Notes under the pieces: generated by a model
Seen by the model: only the letters and a program-made list of their open reading frames with translations
The model's database searches: none
What the model was told of the DNA's origin: nothing
Translations under genes and position numbers: made by a program
Shown: in pieces, positions 8,614 through 17,662 of the stretch
How the letters are laid out: each line of letters starts with the position of its first letter
How positions within the stretch are numbered: position 1 is the first letter of the stretch
From: CAZDVK01 sp964508915
GTDB lineage: Bacteria; Pseudomonadota; Alphaproteobacteria; Paracaedibacterales; CAIULA01
DNA length: 64,000 bases
NCBI GenBank assembly: GCA_964508915.1
Contig: CAZDVK010000003.1
Span: 73,254 to 137,253, forward strand
Reading direction: 5' to 3'

Positions 8614-9330
8614 CTAAACCGGCTGCCCGGCTTCTTCAATCACTTGGAACATTTTCGTTTTTAAACGAACAGGAATTCCTGCATAAACTTCTTTCATAGC
8701 CTCAATACAAACAATTCCGCTAAATTTTTGCAGGCAACAAGGCCCTAGTTTTTCAAGAAGTGAACCTATAGCCTGAACAAGGCGACTATGGGACGGCAAT
8801 GTATAAAGACCCCGAACCATGTTCGTAGGCGTAAACCCATGATTTCGAAGTAAAAGCGACAACTGCGTCATGGTATAGGGGTGCCCGTGACCAAATGGTG
8901 TTTGATCAGCCCGTGCCCAAGGGCTCCGTCGATTTGGCACAACAACTAACAACCGACCATCATGTGTGAGAATGCGATTCATTTCAGCCAAAACACGTTT
9001 GGGGTTATGGCAGTTTTCAAGGGAATGAACCATCAAAATATTTTGAACAGACCGATCCGGTAAAGGAAAATTATCTTCCTCTACCAAAACAGATCGCGGA
9101 AGCCCCGCTGCAGGCCACGCCAAAACCCCCTGATAGCTTGGCATAAAGCTGAATACATTATCGTCATCTAAATATTGGGTCATATAGGGAACACCATACC
9201 CAAAAGCAACAACCGGCCCCTGAGGCTTAGAATTCCAAACTGTATCAATCACCGCCTGGACTTGTGTTTTAACAAGCTTACCCAAATTTGTGGTGTAAAA
9301 ATCCCTTAAATCGATCACATCGCAGGTCAT
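8614..9330 (-). CDS. class I SAM-dependent methyltransferase (Methyltransf_11 type)
   Basis: A 238-residue protein with a methyltransferase fold: a glycine-containing first strand (VVAFGYGVP, near residues 41-49), an acidic residue set after strand 2, the DRSVQNILMVHSLENC segment, and the typical EMNRILTHDGRLLVVVPN strand. The substrate is not identifiable. The gene converges on ftsI with only 12 bases between the stop codons and is divergent from mreB. Confidence 0.72.
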   Translation of the reverse strand: MTCDVIDLRDFYTTNLGKLVKTQVQAVIDTVWNSKPQGPVVAFGYGVPYMTQYLDDDNVFSFMPSYQGVLAWPAAGLPRSVLVEEDNFPLPDRSVQNILMVHSLENCHNPKRVLAEMNRILTHDGRLLVVVPNRRSPWARADQTPFGHGHPYTMTQLSLLLRNHGFTPTNMVRGLYTLPSHSRLVQAIGSLLEKLGPCCLQKFSGIVCIEAMKEVYAGIPVRLKTKMFQVIEEAGQPV

Positions 9331-9450
9331 TCGATGACTTTCTAAAAAATATTTCTCTTTTAAATAAAAACGTCCTTGAATGCTTTTGCAAGGATTTGAT
9401 AGATTGGGAAACGAATTTAGGCAAATTAAGCCATAGAAAAGGGAAAAAAC

Positions 9451-10491
9451 ATGCTATCACGTCTTTTGGGAATGCTGTCTGCCGACATGGCCATTGACCT
9501 TGGAACAGCTAACACACTTGTTTATGTAAGGGGCAGAGGGATCGTCCTCAACGAACCATCCGTTGTTGCCATTGCTAACGTGAAAGGTAAAAAGCAGGTA
9601 TTAGCTGTTGGTGAAGAGGCTAAGTTGATGGTGGGTCGTACACCCGGTAACATTCAGGCCATTCGTCCCCTTCGTGATGGTGTTATTGCTGACTTTGAAG
9701 TAGCCGAAGAAATGATTAAGCATTTTATTCGCAAAGTTCATAACCGCCGCAGTTTTGCAGCCCCTCAAATCATTATTTGCGTGCCATCAGGCTCCACCGC
9801 TGTGGAACGACGCGCCATTCAAGAATCTGCTGAAAGTGCGGGTGGCCGTCGCGTATTCTTGATTGAAGAACCCATGGCAGCCGCTATTGGGGCAGGTTTA
9901 CCCGTTACAGAGCCCACAGGGTCCATGGTAGTAGACATTGGTGGTGGCACCACAGAAGTTGCTGTCATTTCCTTAGGCGGTATTGTGTATGCCTGTTCAG
10001 TTCGTGTAGGTGGCGACAAAATGGATGAAGCCATCATTAGCTACATTCGCCGCACGCATAACTTACTTATCGGTGAAGCAACAGCTGAACGCATCAAAAA
10101 AGAAATTGGGTCTGCTGTCATTATGAAAGACAGCGAAGACATTAAAATTTCCATTAAAGGGCGCAGCCTTATTAATGGTGTTCCCAAGGAAGTTGAGATT
10201 AATCAAAAACAAATTGCAGAATCTTTAAACGAAGTTGTCACAACCATTGCTGAAGGCGTCAAAACGGCCCTTGAAAACACAGCGCCTGAATTGTCAGCTG
10301 ACATTGTTGACCGCGGTATTGTTATGACAGGTGGCGGCGCTTTATTGAAAAATTTGGGACAGGTTCTTTCAAAAACAACAGGCGTTCCTGTATTTATTGC
10401 AGATAACCCTTTGAATTGTGTTGTTATGGGAACTGGCCGTGCGTTAGAAGAAATGCGTGCCCTTCAAAACGTTTTGATCAACGCATATTAA
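9451..10491 (+). CDS. mreB: rod shape-determining actin homologue MreB
   Basis: Cytoplasmic filament protein that guides lateral wall synthesis. It has 346 residues, the normal length. Actin-fold motifs are visible: MAIDLGTANT (phosphate 1), FLIEEPMAAAIGAGLPV (connect region), MVVDIGGGTTEVAV (phosphate 2) and GIVMTGGGALLKNL (adenosine). The N-terminus MLSRLLGMLSADM fits the membrane-binding region. A good Shine-Dalgarno (AAAAGGG) precedes the ATG. mreC, mreD and rodA do not follow; the next gene is a sugar-nucleotide enzyme 22 bases downstream. Confidence 0.97.
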   Translation: MLSRLLGMLSADMAIDLGTANTLVYVRGRGIVLNEPSVVAIANVKGKKQVLAVGEEAKLMVGRTPGNIQAIRPLRDGVIADFEVAEEMIKHFIRKVHNRRSFAAPQIIICVPSGSTAVERRAIQESAESAGGRRVFLIEEPMAAAIGAGLPVTEPTGSMVVDIGGGTTEVAVISLGGIVYACSVRVGGDKMDEAIISYIRRTHNLLIGEATAERIKKEIGSAVIMKDSEDIKISIKGRSLINGVPKEVEINQKQIAESLNEVVTTIAEGVKTALENTAPELSADIVDRGIVMTGGGALLKNLGQVLSKTTGVPVFIADNPLNCVVMGTGRALEEMRALQNVLINAY

Positions 10492-10513
10492 TTTATAAAG
10501 GGTAAGAGCTCCC

Positions 10514-11551
10514 ATGTCCAAAAAAATACTGATCCTAGGTGTTAACGGCTTTATTGGCAGTGCGTTAACAGAATATATTCTGAATAACCGCGATTGGCAT
10601 GTTTTTGGAATGGATATGGCCAGCGACAAACTGGAAACGTGTCTTGGCAACAGTCGCTTTAACTTTGTAGAAGGTGACATCACCATTAACAAAGAATGGA
10701 TCGCCTACCATGTTAAGAAATGCGATGTTGTTCTACCCCTTGTTGCTATTGCAACGCCAAGTTTATATGTAACGGACCCACTGCGTGTTTTTGAATTAGA
10801 CTTTGAAGCCAACTTGTCTATTGTGCGCCAATGTGTGGATTATAAAAAACGGGTGATTTTCCCATCTACATCCGAAGTATATGGCATGTGTTCTGATGAT
10901 GCCTTTGATGAAGAAACATCCAATTTTGTTTTAGGGCCTATCCACAAGCAACGGTGGATTTATTCGTGCAGCAAACAATTGATGGACCGCGTTATTTACG
11001 CGTATGGCATTCATCATCAACTTGATTATACCCTATTCCGCCCCTTTAACTGGCTGGGCCCAAAATTAGACAATATCTTTTCAGCAAAAGAAGGGTCGTC
11101 CCGTGTTGTGACCCAGTTCATTGCAGATATTCTTCATAAAAAACACATCAAACTTGTGGACGGGGGCACACAACGCCGTTCATTCACCGATATTGACGAT
11201 GGTATAGAAGCGCTGGTGCGCATTATTGACAATAAGGATGGGTGTGCAACAAGCCGTATATTTAACATTGGCAACCCCCATAATGATGTGTCTATTCGTG
11301 AATTGGCCTTATTAATTTTAAAGCTAATCGCGACATACCCAGGGTTTGAATCTTTAGCCAAAGAAGTATCTATTGAAGATGTGGCATCTCAACAGCATTA
11401 TGGTGACCACTATCAAGATATAGGGCGACGGGTTCCATCTATTACGAATGCCGAAAAGTACTTAGGGTGGACGCCTAAAGTTACCTTAGAAACGGCCTTA
11501 CGTAAAACACTGAATTATCACATAGGTCGATCCACAGAAGATTTGGTGTAA
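10514..11551 (+). CDS. ArnA-type UDP-glucuronate dehydrogenase/decarboxylase, stand-alone domain
   Basis: A 345-residue short-chain dehydrogenase strongly resembling the C-terminal domain of E. coli ArnA, which oxidises and decarboxylates UDP-glucuronic acid in 4-amino-arabinose synthesis for lipid A. Motifs seen are the NAD-binding GVNGFIG (9-15), PSTSEVYG (117-124), YSCSK with Y150 and K154, the FRPFNWLGP stretch and GGTQRRSFTD. The N-terminal formyltransferase domain of ArnA is absent. The other arn genes are not in this window, so the product may instead feed UDP-pentose or another glycan. It follows mreB by 22 bases and is probably co-transcribed. Confidence 0.82.
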   Translation: MSKKILILGVNGFIGSALTEYILNNRDWHVFGMDMASDKLETCLGNSRFNFVEGDITINKEWIAYHVKKCDVVLPLVAIATPSLYVTDPLRVFELDFEANLSIVRQCVDYKKRVIFPSTSEVYGMCSDDAFDEETSNFVLGPIHKQRWIYSCSKQLMDRVIYAYGIHHQLDYTLFRPFNWLGPKLDNIFSAKEGSSRVVTQFIADILHKKHIKLVDGGTQRRSFTDIDDGIEALVRIIDNKDGCATSRIFNIGNPHNDVSIRELALLILKLIATYPGFESLAKEVSIEDVASQQHYGDHYQDIGRRVPSITNAEKYLGWTPKVTLETALRKTLNYHIGRSTEDLV

Positions 11552-11699
11552 AGTTTAAATTTGTGGCTACCCAGCTATAGAATAGTTACCCATGCGTGTC
11601 ATCAACTATGTTTTTGTCCTTTTTTATAAATATTTTTTATTTTGTCAAAAAGTATTGAAAACGGTGAGTTTGAAGGTTACATGGGGCCGTTTACGCACA

Positions 11700-12680
11700 T
11701 TACGCACAAGTTTTTGACAAGACGACCAAAGCCACTTGTTTTTTGAGGATCAGTTCTTTGAGTTTGGCATTGGCAATGACCAGAAGTTTTCGCATGAGGG
11801 CAGTGAGTGCCACCATTTTCTTTTTTCCTTTTTCAACCAACTTTTCAAAGAAGGCTTTGAAGGTGCCTGATTTGGTTTTTCGAGGGGCCATGGCTGCCAT
11901 AAACAAGGTGGGTTTTATGTTGCACCGGCCATGACCTGTGCGGCGGTAACCTTTGAAGCGTGCGCTTTCATTGGCTCTTGGTGCAAGACCTGCCAGAGAC
12001 GCGATCTGTCGCCGTGACAAAGTCCCAAGTTCTGGCAAAAGGATCAGAAGCTCAAAAGCCACCACGTCTCCAATGCCAGGAATGGTTTTCAAAAGCTCAT
12101 GTTTTTCTTTAAATTTCGGGTCAGCTGCCATGAGCTGTTGAATGTCATCTGTCAGTGTTTTTAGGTGAGCGGTTATAAAGTTAATCATGGCCAGAATACT
12201 GGTTTTAATCATTTGATTTTCGGGTGCTTGGAATCGGTTCTTTTCAGCCACAAGCATGTGTTTCAAATCGTTACGACGTTGCACCATTTGAAACAAAGCC
12301 AAAGCGTGTTGGGATTTTGGTTTAAAAACCTCAAGGGTTTGGAAGCGTTCAAAACCGTAAGAGGCCAGGGCCCTTGCATCCAAGGCATCGGTTTTAGCTG
12401 CATTACCAAAGGATCGAATAAAGCTTTTCACTTTTCGGGTATCTGCCCGGTGAGCCTTGTATTTTTGAGCGGTTAATGCATATAACAAGGACATTTCAAA
12501 GCCGCCTGTTGTTTCAACAATGCAAAGAGAATTTTTTAATATACTTTTATGATCTTCCATAAATTGGCAGTAACCGGCTGAGTTGTTGTCATAAGCGGTC
12601 GTTGTTTTTTGGCCATGAAGGGCCACAACAAACTCAAATTTGCCCATGTCAATTCCAATGAAATGATGATAATGTGCCAT
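11700..12680 (-). mobile_element. IS110-family transposase gene (insertion sequence body)
   Basis: A 326-residue DEDD recombinase of the IS110 family. The N-terminal RuvC-like domain has D11 (FIGIDMGKFEF), E56 (VETTGGFE), D98 and D101 (KTDALDARALA). The C-terminal Transposase_20 domain has IPGIGDVVAFELL and the serine-containing SLAGLAPR (S228) with the RFKGYRRTGHGRCN stretch. The reading frame is intact, and GAGGT precedes the ATG. IS110 elements lack terminal inverted repeats and use a bridge RNA encoded in their non-coding end, so exact ends cannot be set by eye. The upstream 12681-12936 segment is the likely left end. The element lies between the ArnA-like gene and frr. Confidence 0.92.
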
Positions 12681-12841
12681 TGTCAGTACCTCGATAGTTT
12701 ATTGGTTAATTTAGGATTGTAAGCGGGTGCACGATAATAAAGTGTCCCATACAACTATTCAAACGTTTCGAGAGAAGGGGCTAGAGTACCTCAATGACAG
12801 CGGTTGTTTAAACCCATCCCCGCACGGTCGCTCACGCCCGC

Positions 12842-12873
12842 ACCAAGTCCTTGATCATGATCAAGGACTTGGT
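12842..12873. repeat. 32-base perfect palindrome
   Basis: The left half, ACCAAGTCCTTGATCA, is followed at once by its exact reverse complement with no loop. It lies about 160-190 bases upstream of the IS110 transposase start, inside the segment expected to encode the bridge RNA in IS110 elements. Confidence 0.9.
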
Positions 12874-12944
12874 TACACTCTCTGAAAAGAAGATACGACG
12901 CTCTTCTTTCTAAAAACAACACTACCACTCTTAAATCTTACAAT

Positions 12945-13147
12945 CCCCGGGAAACCGGGGATCCAGAAGAAATTCTCATATAGCTGAATCAGTTTAAAAT
13001 TGTTATATAATCGTCATGCTGAACTTGTTTCAGCATCTAGATCCTGAACTAAATTCAGGATGGCGAAGGGTCATCGTTTTATAGAAAATCAGCTATACTT
13101 GATTGATTTTTAACTTTTTTATAGATTCCCTCTTTCGAGGGAATGAC
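12945..13147. repeat. cluster of REP-like palindromic elements
   Basis: Four short hairpin-forming units follow one another: ATCCCCGGGAAACCGGGGAT at 12943-12962, a TGCTGAA..TTCAGCA unit near 13017-13035, ATCCTGAA-N5-TTCAGGAT near 13041-13061, and GATTCCC-N8-GGGAATGAC near 13125-13147. The last one and its T-rich left flank (ATTGATTTT..TTTTTTATA) recur near 51048-51097. Confidence 0.8.
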
Positions 13148-13177
13148 AATTCCTCTTTATTGAGGGACGTTATAAAA

Positions 13178-13199
13178 AAGGGGGCTAGCAGCCCCCCTT
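13178..13199 (-). terminator. Rho-independent terminator after frr
   Basis: Inverted repeat AAGGGGGCT / AGCCCCC(C)TT with a three-base loop. On the minus strand the stem is followed by a run of T residues, just past the frr stop codon. It closes the rpsB-tsf-pyrH-frr operon. Confidence 0.85.
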
Positions 13200-13201
13200 C
13201 C

Positions 13202-13774
13202 CTAAACTTGCATGATATCCTTTTGTTTATGGGCCAACATCTCATCCACTTTTTTAATGTGGTCGTCGGTCATTTTTTGCGTTTCATCGTTTAAACGGTG
13301 GTGTTCATCTTCTGAAATGTCACCGTCTTTTTCCAATTTCTTCAACATATCCATGGCATCACGGCGCACGTTTCGAACGCTAATGCGCGCTTCTTCCGTA
13401 TATTTGCTGGCTACCTTGGTTAATTCCTGACGGCGTTCTTCGGTTAAAGGTGGCATGGGCACGCGCACAAGCTGCCCATCCACCGATGGGTTTAACCCCA
13501 AACTTGAATCGCGAATGGCTTTTTCCACCGACTTCACAAGGCCCTTATCCCATACTTGAACGGCTAAAAGGCGCGGCTCGGGCGCGCTAACGGTACCAAT
13601 CTGATTGATGGGTACATAAGACCCATAGGCATCTACCTTTATAGGGTCTAACAATGTGGCTGACGCACGCCCTGCACGAATGCCACTAAATTCTTTTGAC
13701 AAAACATCAATGGCGCCATTCATGCGCCGTTCAAAATCCACAAGCCTATTATCCACACGCGACATGGCATCCAT
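13202..13774 (-). CDS. frr: ribosome recycling factor
   Basis: With EF-G this factor splits the post-termination ribosome. The 190-residue product has the typical three-helix-bundle sequence: FSGIRAGRASATLLDPIKVDAYGS near residues 29-52, PMPPLTEERRQEL, and RRDAMDMLKKLEKDG followed by EDEHHRL. Two in-frame ATGs are possible (13774 and 13765); AAGGAG stands four and nine bases before them respectively. Either start overlaps the end of pyrH, so translation is probably coupled. It is the last gene of the rpsB-tsf-pyrH-frr operon. Confidence 0.95.
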   Translation of the reverse strand: MDAMSRVDNRLVDFERRMNGAIDVLSKEFSGIRAGRASATLLDPIKVDAYGSYVPINQIGTVSAPEPRLLAVQVWDKGLVKSVEKAIRDSSLGLNPSVDGQLVRVPMPPLTEERRQELTKVASKYTEEARISVRNVRRDAMDMLKKLEKDGDISEDEHHRLNDETQKMTDDHIKKVDEMLAHKQKDIMQV

Positions 13775-14522
13775 CTCCTTCGTTTTTAATTTGATTTGAA
13801 ATTAATGTAAATTGACCTTCATGGTTCAAAACTTTAGCAAATCCATCTGTTTCATAAATAGAAAAAACAGCAATAGGAATGCCACTTTCTTGAATCAAAG
13901 CAATGGCTGTTGCATCCATGACTTTTAGTTTTTTTTCAAGAATCGCACCATAGGTTATTTGTTTAAAAAGCTTTGCATCTTTATTGTGAACAGGGTCGCT
14001 ACAGAAAACACCTGGCACTTTCGTGGCCTTTAACAACAAATCACAGTCCATTTCACTGGCCCGCAAGGCTGCTGCGCTGTCTGTTGTAAAATAAGGGCTA
14101 CCGGTGCCACCTGCAAAAATCACCACGCGGTTTTTACTTAAATGATGAACAGCCCGGCGGCGACTGTATTCTTCACACAATGTTGGCATGGGTATGGCCG
14201 ACATAACACGGCATGGCATTCCAGCTTGTTCAAGGGCATTTTGAAGTGCTAAAGCATTCATAATTGTTGCCAACATGCCCATATGATCAGATGTTGACCG
14301 GTCCATCCCTGTATGATGCATGCCCTGGATGCCACGGTAAATATTACCGCCACCCACAACTAAACATATTTGAACACCTTGGTTATAAACGGCTTTAATA
14401 TCCCCCGCTATTTTTTCAAGCATTCCTTGGTGAATACCAAATGCCTTATCTTGAGACGGGGTTAACCCGGCAAGGGCTTCCCCCGATAACTTCAATAAAA
14501 CCCGTTTATACACAACGTGCAT
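13749..14522 (-). CDS. pyrH: uridylate (UMP) kinase
   Basis: Phosphorylates UMP to UDP, the entry to UTP and CTP. It has 257 residues, slightly longer than usual (about 240) because of a C-terminal tail after residue 240 (NQIKNEGDGCHVACG). The N-terminal RVLLKLSGEAL, the VVGGGNIYRG glycine loop, DHMGMLAT and FAGGTGSPYFTTDSAAALRA motifs of the amino acid kinase fold are all present. Its stop overlaps the frr start. Confidence 0.96.
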   Translation of the reverse strand: MHVVYKRVLLKLSGEALAGLTPSQDKAFGIHQGMLEKIAGDIKAVYNQGVQICLVVGGGNIYRGIQGMHHTGMDRSTSDHMGMLATIMNALALQNALEQAGMPCRVMSAIPMPTLCEEYSRRRAVHHLSKNRVVIFAGGTGSPYFTTDSAAALRASEMDCDLLLKATKVPGVFCSDPVHNKDAKLFKQITYGAILEKKLKVMDATAIALIQESGIPIAVFSIYETDGFAKVLNHEGQFTLISNQIKNEGDGCHVACG

Positions 14523-14531
14523 TCCTTGGCG

Positions 14532-15464
14532 TTAGCCAGCTACCTTTGCTTGGGCCATAACTTCTGCAGCAAAATCAGATTCTTGCTTTTCAATGCCTTC
14601 ACCCAGTGCGTAGCGTTCAAAACCTGTTAATGTTACAGGTGTGCCCCATTCTTGGGCAGCCTGTGCAACCACATCAGAAATTTTTGTTTTGCCATCAATC
14701 ACGTAAGCTTGTTCCAGCAATACAATTTCTTCGTAAAATTTACGAATACGGCCTTCTACCATTTTTTGAATCACATCATCAGGTCTGCCAGATGCTTTGG
14801 CTTGGTCTATTAAAATAGCTTTTTCACGTTCTAAAGATGTTGGATCTACTTCCTCAACACGTAAAGCCTGTGGTGCCGCAGCAGCCACGTGCATCGCTAA
14901 CTTTTTCCCTAGTTCCTGCAATTTATCAGCCGGTGCTTTAGATTCTAAAGCCACCAAAACGCCAATACGGCCTAAACCTGGTGCTGTGGCACTGTGCATA
15001 TAAGTTGCAACAACGCCTTCAGAAACAGCCAATCGTTTCACGCGGCGTAAGCTCATGTTTTCGCCAATCACCGAAATCAAACGGGTAATTTCGTCAGCCA
15101 CTGTTGGCGCCTCACCTTTAAAAGGTGCTGCTAACAATGCGTCATTTGTATGCTCTTTTTGTGTGGCGATATCAGCCACTTGACTAACCATTGCCTGAAA
15201 ATGTGGGTTACGGGCCACAAAGTCTGTTTCTGCGTTAATTTCAACAACGGCAGCAGCTGTACCAGAACCTGCCACACCAACTAAACCTTCAGCAGCCACA
15301 CGACCTGCTTTTTTGGCAGCAGCAGCTAAACCCTTTTTACGAAGCCAGTCAACAGCAGCTTCAAGATCACCGCCCACTTCATTCAAAGCTTTTTTGCAAT
15401 CCATCATGCCTGCGCCGGTTTTTTCGCGCAAAGTTTTAACTAATGCTGGGGAAATATCTGTCAT
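14532..15464 (-). CDS. tsf: translation elongation factor Ts
   Basis: Nucleotide-exchange factor for EF-Tu. It has 310 residues, in the normal range. The N-terminal UBA-like domain with KTLREKTGAGMMDCKKAL (residues 10-27) and the core motif AETDFVARNPHF near 79-90 are diagnostic. It lies 24 bases downstream of rpsB and 9 bases upstream of pyrH. Confidence 0.97.
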   Translation of the reverse strand: MTDISPALVKTLREKTGAGMMDCKKALNEVGGDLEAAVDWLRKKGLAAAAKKAGRVAAEGLVGVAGSGTAAAVVEINAETDFVARNPHFQAMVSQVADIATQKEHTNDALLAAPFKGEAPTVADEITRLISVIGENMSLRRVKRLAVSEGVVATYMHSATAPGLGRIGVLVALESKAPADKLQELGKKLAMHVAAAAPQALRVEEVDPTSLEREKAILIDQAKASGRPDDVIQKMVEGRIRKFYEEIVLLEQAYVIDGKTKISDVVAQAAQEWGTPVTLTGFERYALGEGIEKQESDFAAEVMAQAKVAG

Positions 15465-15488
15465 TGTATCCTCAATTCTTTATTTAAG

Positions 15489-16271
15489 TTAGGCTGTTGC
15501 GGTAGAAGCTTCAGTTGCTTCTTCTTCAACAAGCTCTTCACCTGGTAAATTAGCGGCAGCGCCTACATCGACACCAGATGATAACATTTCAGCCTGCAAA
15601 CCATCCAAAACAGCAGCTGTCATAAGATCGCAATAAATTCCGATAGCACGAATAGCATCGTCGTTTCCAGGAACAGGATACGTTACCCCGTCTGGTGTTG
15701 AGTTGCTGTCCAAAATACCAATCACAGGTATACCCAAACGGCGCGCTTCTTCAATAGCAATGGCTTCTTTGTTTGTGTCAATCACAAACAAAACATCAGG
15801 CAAACCGCCCATTTCACGGATACCACCAATAGCAAGCTCTAGCTTTGCATGTTCACGCGACAATTTCAGCGCTTCTTTTTTTGTCATGGCATGACTTTCA
15901 GCCAAGGCTTCTTCCATTTCCTTCATGCGTTTAATGGACTGGTTCACTGTTTTCCAGTTCGTCAACATACCACCTAACCAACGGTGGTTAATGTAATATT
16001 GACCGCACTTTTGTGCTGATTCTTTAATTTTTTCAGATGCTTGGGTTTTTGTTCCAACAAAAAGAACACGACCGCCCTTTGAAACGGTGTTGCGAATCGC
16101 TTCTAGTGCTTTATGAAGCATAGGAACAGTTTGTTCCAAGTCGATAATATGAATTCCGTTACGTGCACCAAAAATGTACGGTGCCATTTTAGGGTTCCAC
16201 CGACGTGTAGCGTGACCGTAGTGAACACCAGCTTCTAATAGCTGACGCATTGTAAATGTAGGCATAGGCAT
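15489..16271 (-). CDS. rpsB: 30S ribosomal protein S2
   Basis: Structural protein of the small subunit, 260 residues. The N-terminal TMRQLLEAGVHYGHATRRWNPKM and the central RWLGGMLTNWKTV are hallmark S2 sequences. The C-terminal tail is acidic. The start follows AAGGAGAT. The gene opens the rpsB-tsf-pyrH-frr operon and is preceded by a potentially folded leader. Confidence 0.97.
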   Translation of the reverse strand: MPMPTFTMRQLLEAGVHYGHATRRWNPKMAPYIFGARNGIHIIDLEQTVPMLHKALEAIRNTVSKGGRVLFVGTKTQASEKIKESAQKCGQYYINHRWLGGMLTNWKTVNQSIKRMKEMEEALAESHAMTKKEALKLSREHAKLELAIGGIREMGGLPDVLFVIDTNKEAIAIEEARRLGIPVIGILDSNSTPDGVTYPVPGNDDAIRAIGIYCDLMTAAVLDGLQAEMLSSGVDVGAAANLPGEELVEEEATEASTATA

Positions 16272-16301
16272 ATGAATATCTCCTTTTTCCGATTATGCCG
16301 C

Positions 16302-16369
16302 CTGGAAGTTGTATGGAAGCCAAACCATTGGCCCATCGGATGGGGAAGAAAACTTACCCGAACTTCCAG
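16302..16369 (-). promoter_or_regulatory. possible structured leader of rpsB mRNA
   Basis: CTGGAAGTT at 16302-16310 is the exact reverse complement of AACTTCCAG at 16361-16369, giving a nine-base closing helix around a 50-base interior that can itself form a small hairpin (CCATCGGATGG). It ends about 30 bases before the rpsB start codon on the minus strand. S2 is known to autoregulate its own mRNA in other proteobacteria; that this is such a site is inference. Confidence 0.4.
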
Positions 16370-16428
16370 TGTGAAGTTGTTAATACCTCAAATGTATACA
16401 GGAATCTTGGCTATTTTTCCAGACAATT

Positions 16429-16457
16429 TTGACTAAGAAAAGATAATTGGTTATACT
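16429..16457 (+). promoter_or_regulatory. sigma-70-type promoter for fic
   Basis: TTGACT (16429-16434) and TATACT (16452-16457) are 17 bases apart, near consensus. Initiation near 16464 would give a leader of about 27 bases before the fic start. Confidence 0.65.
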
Positions 16458-16490
16458 AACTTAGTGACGGTATGAAAAGAAAAGATAATC

Positions 16491-17654
16491 ATGAATCGGC
16501 AGATTGGGATATATATAACTCAGAAAATAGGTGATGAAGCTTACAAAGCTTACGTTCCAGCTAAATTACCACCTGATCCACCTTTAAATCTAGCACAGTT
16601 ATACCCTTATCTTGAAAAAGCAACGTTAGCATTAGGGCAATTAAACAATATTCATCATTCGATACCCAATACATCACTTTTCATTTACATGTATGTTCGC
16701 AAAGAAGCCCTTCTTTCAAGCCAGATTGAAGGAACACAAAGCTCATTTTCAGACCTAATCCTTTTTGAACATAAACAAAAACCCAACGTGCTTCTAGATG
16801 ATGTAGAAGAAGTTTCAAATTATGTTAAAGCGATTGCCTATGCCCTTCAAAAAATTAAAGAAGGATTTCCCCTATCACTCAGACTCATCAGAGAAATTCA
16901 TCATATTCTTCTTTCAGGTGCTCGTGGCTTCGGGAAACAACCAGGGGAATTTAGACGTTCCCAAAATTGGATTGGTGGCACAAGACCAGGAAATGCTTTA
17001 TTTGTCCCCCCACCTGTTAATCATCTAGAACCGTGTTTATCAGATTTTGAAAATTTTCTTCACGATCGTAATTTACCAGTCTTAATTAAGGCAGGCCTTG
17101 CCCATGTGCAGTTTGAAACAATACACCCCTTCCTTGATGGTAACGGAAGACTAGGGAGATTATTAATAACGCTGTTACTTTGCATTGATGGCTTAATGAG
17201 CGAACCAATTTTATATTTAAGTCTTTACCTCAAACAAAATCGTCATACCTATTATCAGCTTCTTCAGGAAGTACGTACAAACGGCACTTGGGAAACATGG
17301 CTAGAATTTTTCTTAAAAGGAATTTACGAATCTGCAAAACAGGCAACAAAAACAGCAAATCAAATCAATGCGCTTTTTGACCAAGACTTTAAGAAAGTGG
17401 AAACTTTAGGACGTGCCCGTTTTTCATGTGAACAAATATTACATTATGTGAAAAATCTACCTCAAGTAACCGCCCCTTTGCTTGCTAAAGAGTTAAAAAT
17501 AACCACCCCAACAATTCGAAGTTCTCTAAAATATATGGTACAACTTGGCATCCTAGAAGAAATAAGCGGTAAAAAACGCGACAGAATATATATATACCGA
17601 GAATATCTTAATATTCTTGAAGACGGTGCAACACCTTTCAAGAATCATGAATAG
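16491..17654 (+). CDS. Fic-domain AMP transferase with built-in inhibitory helix
   Basis: A 387-residue Fic protein of the class with the inhibitory motif on its own N-terminal side. The (S/T)xxxE(G/N) inhibitory helix is S76-S-Q-I-E80-G81, and the active-site loop is HPFLDGNGRLGR at 212-223, with the catalytic H212 and all phosphate-binding residues intact. A winged-helix-like domain occupies about residues 310-370. Fic enzymes usually transfer AMP to hydroxyl side chains of proteins; the target is unknown. There is no signal peptide. The gene has its own promoter and no adjacent antitoxin, consistent with self-inhibition. It could be a housekeeping regulator or a translocated effector; the sequence does not decide. 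Confidence 0.92.
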   Translation: MNRQIGIYITQKIGDEAYKAYVPAKLPPDPPLNLAQLYPYLEKATLALGQLNNIHHSIPNTSLFIYMYVRKEALLSSQIEGTQSSFSDLILFEHKQKPNVLLDDVEEVSNYVKAIAYALQKIKEGFPLSLRLIREIHHILLSGARGFGKQPGEFRRSQNWIGGTRPGNALFVPPPVNHLEPCLSDFENFLHDRNLPVLIKAGLAHVQFETIHPFLDGNGRLGRLLITLLLCIDGLMSEPILYLSLYLKQNRHTYYQLLQEVRTNGTWETWLEFFLKGIYESAKQATKTANQINALFDQDFKKVETLGRARFSCEQILHYVKNLPQVTAPLLAKELKITTPTIRSSLKYMVQLGILEEISGKKRDRIYIYREYLNILEDGATPFKNHE

Positions 17655-17662
17655 ATCCATCT

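Larger units (their letters stand above)
12681..13201. other. gene-free stretch: IS110 non-coding end plus palindromic repeats
   Basis: No convincing gene lies here. From left to right it holds the presumed IS110 upstream end, a 10-base inverted repeat (GGATTGTAAG at 12714-12723, CTTACAATCC at 12937-12946), a 32-base perfect palindrome, several REP-like hairpins between 12945 and 13147, and the frr terminator at 13178-13199. Confidence 0.75.

Noticed and set aside
12165..12476. 103-residue plus-strand frame opposite the IS110 transposase
   Set aside because: Antisense to an intact transposase; no independent evidence.
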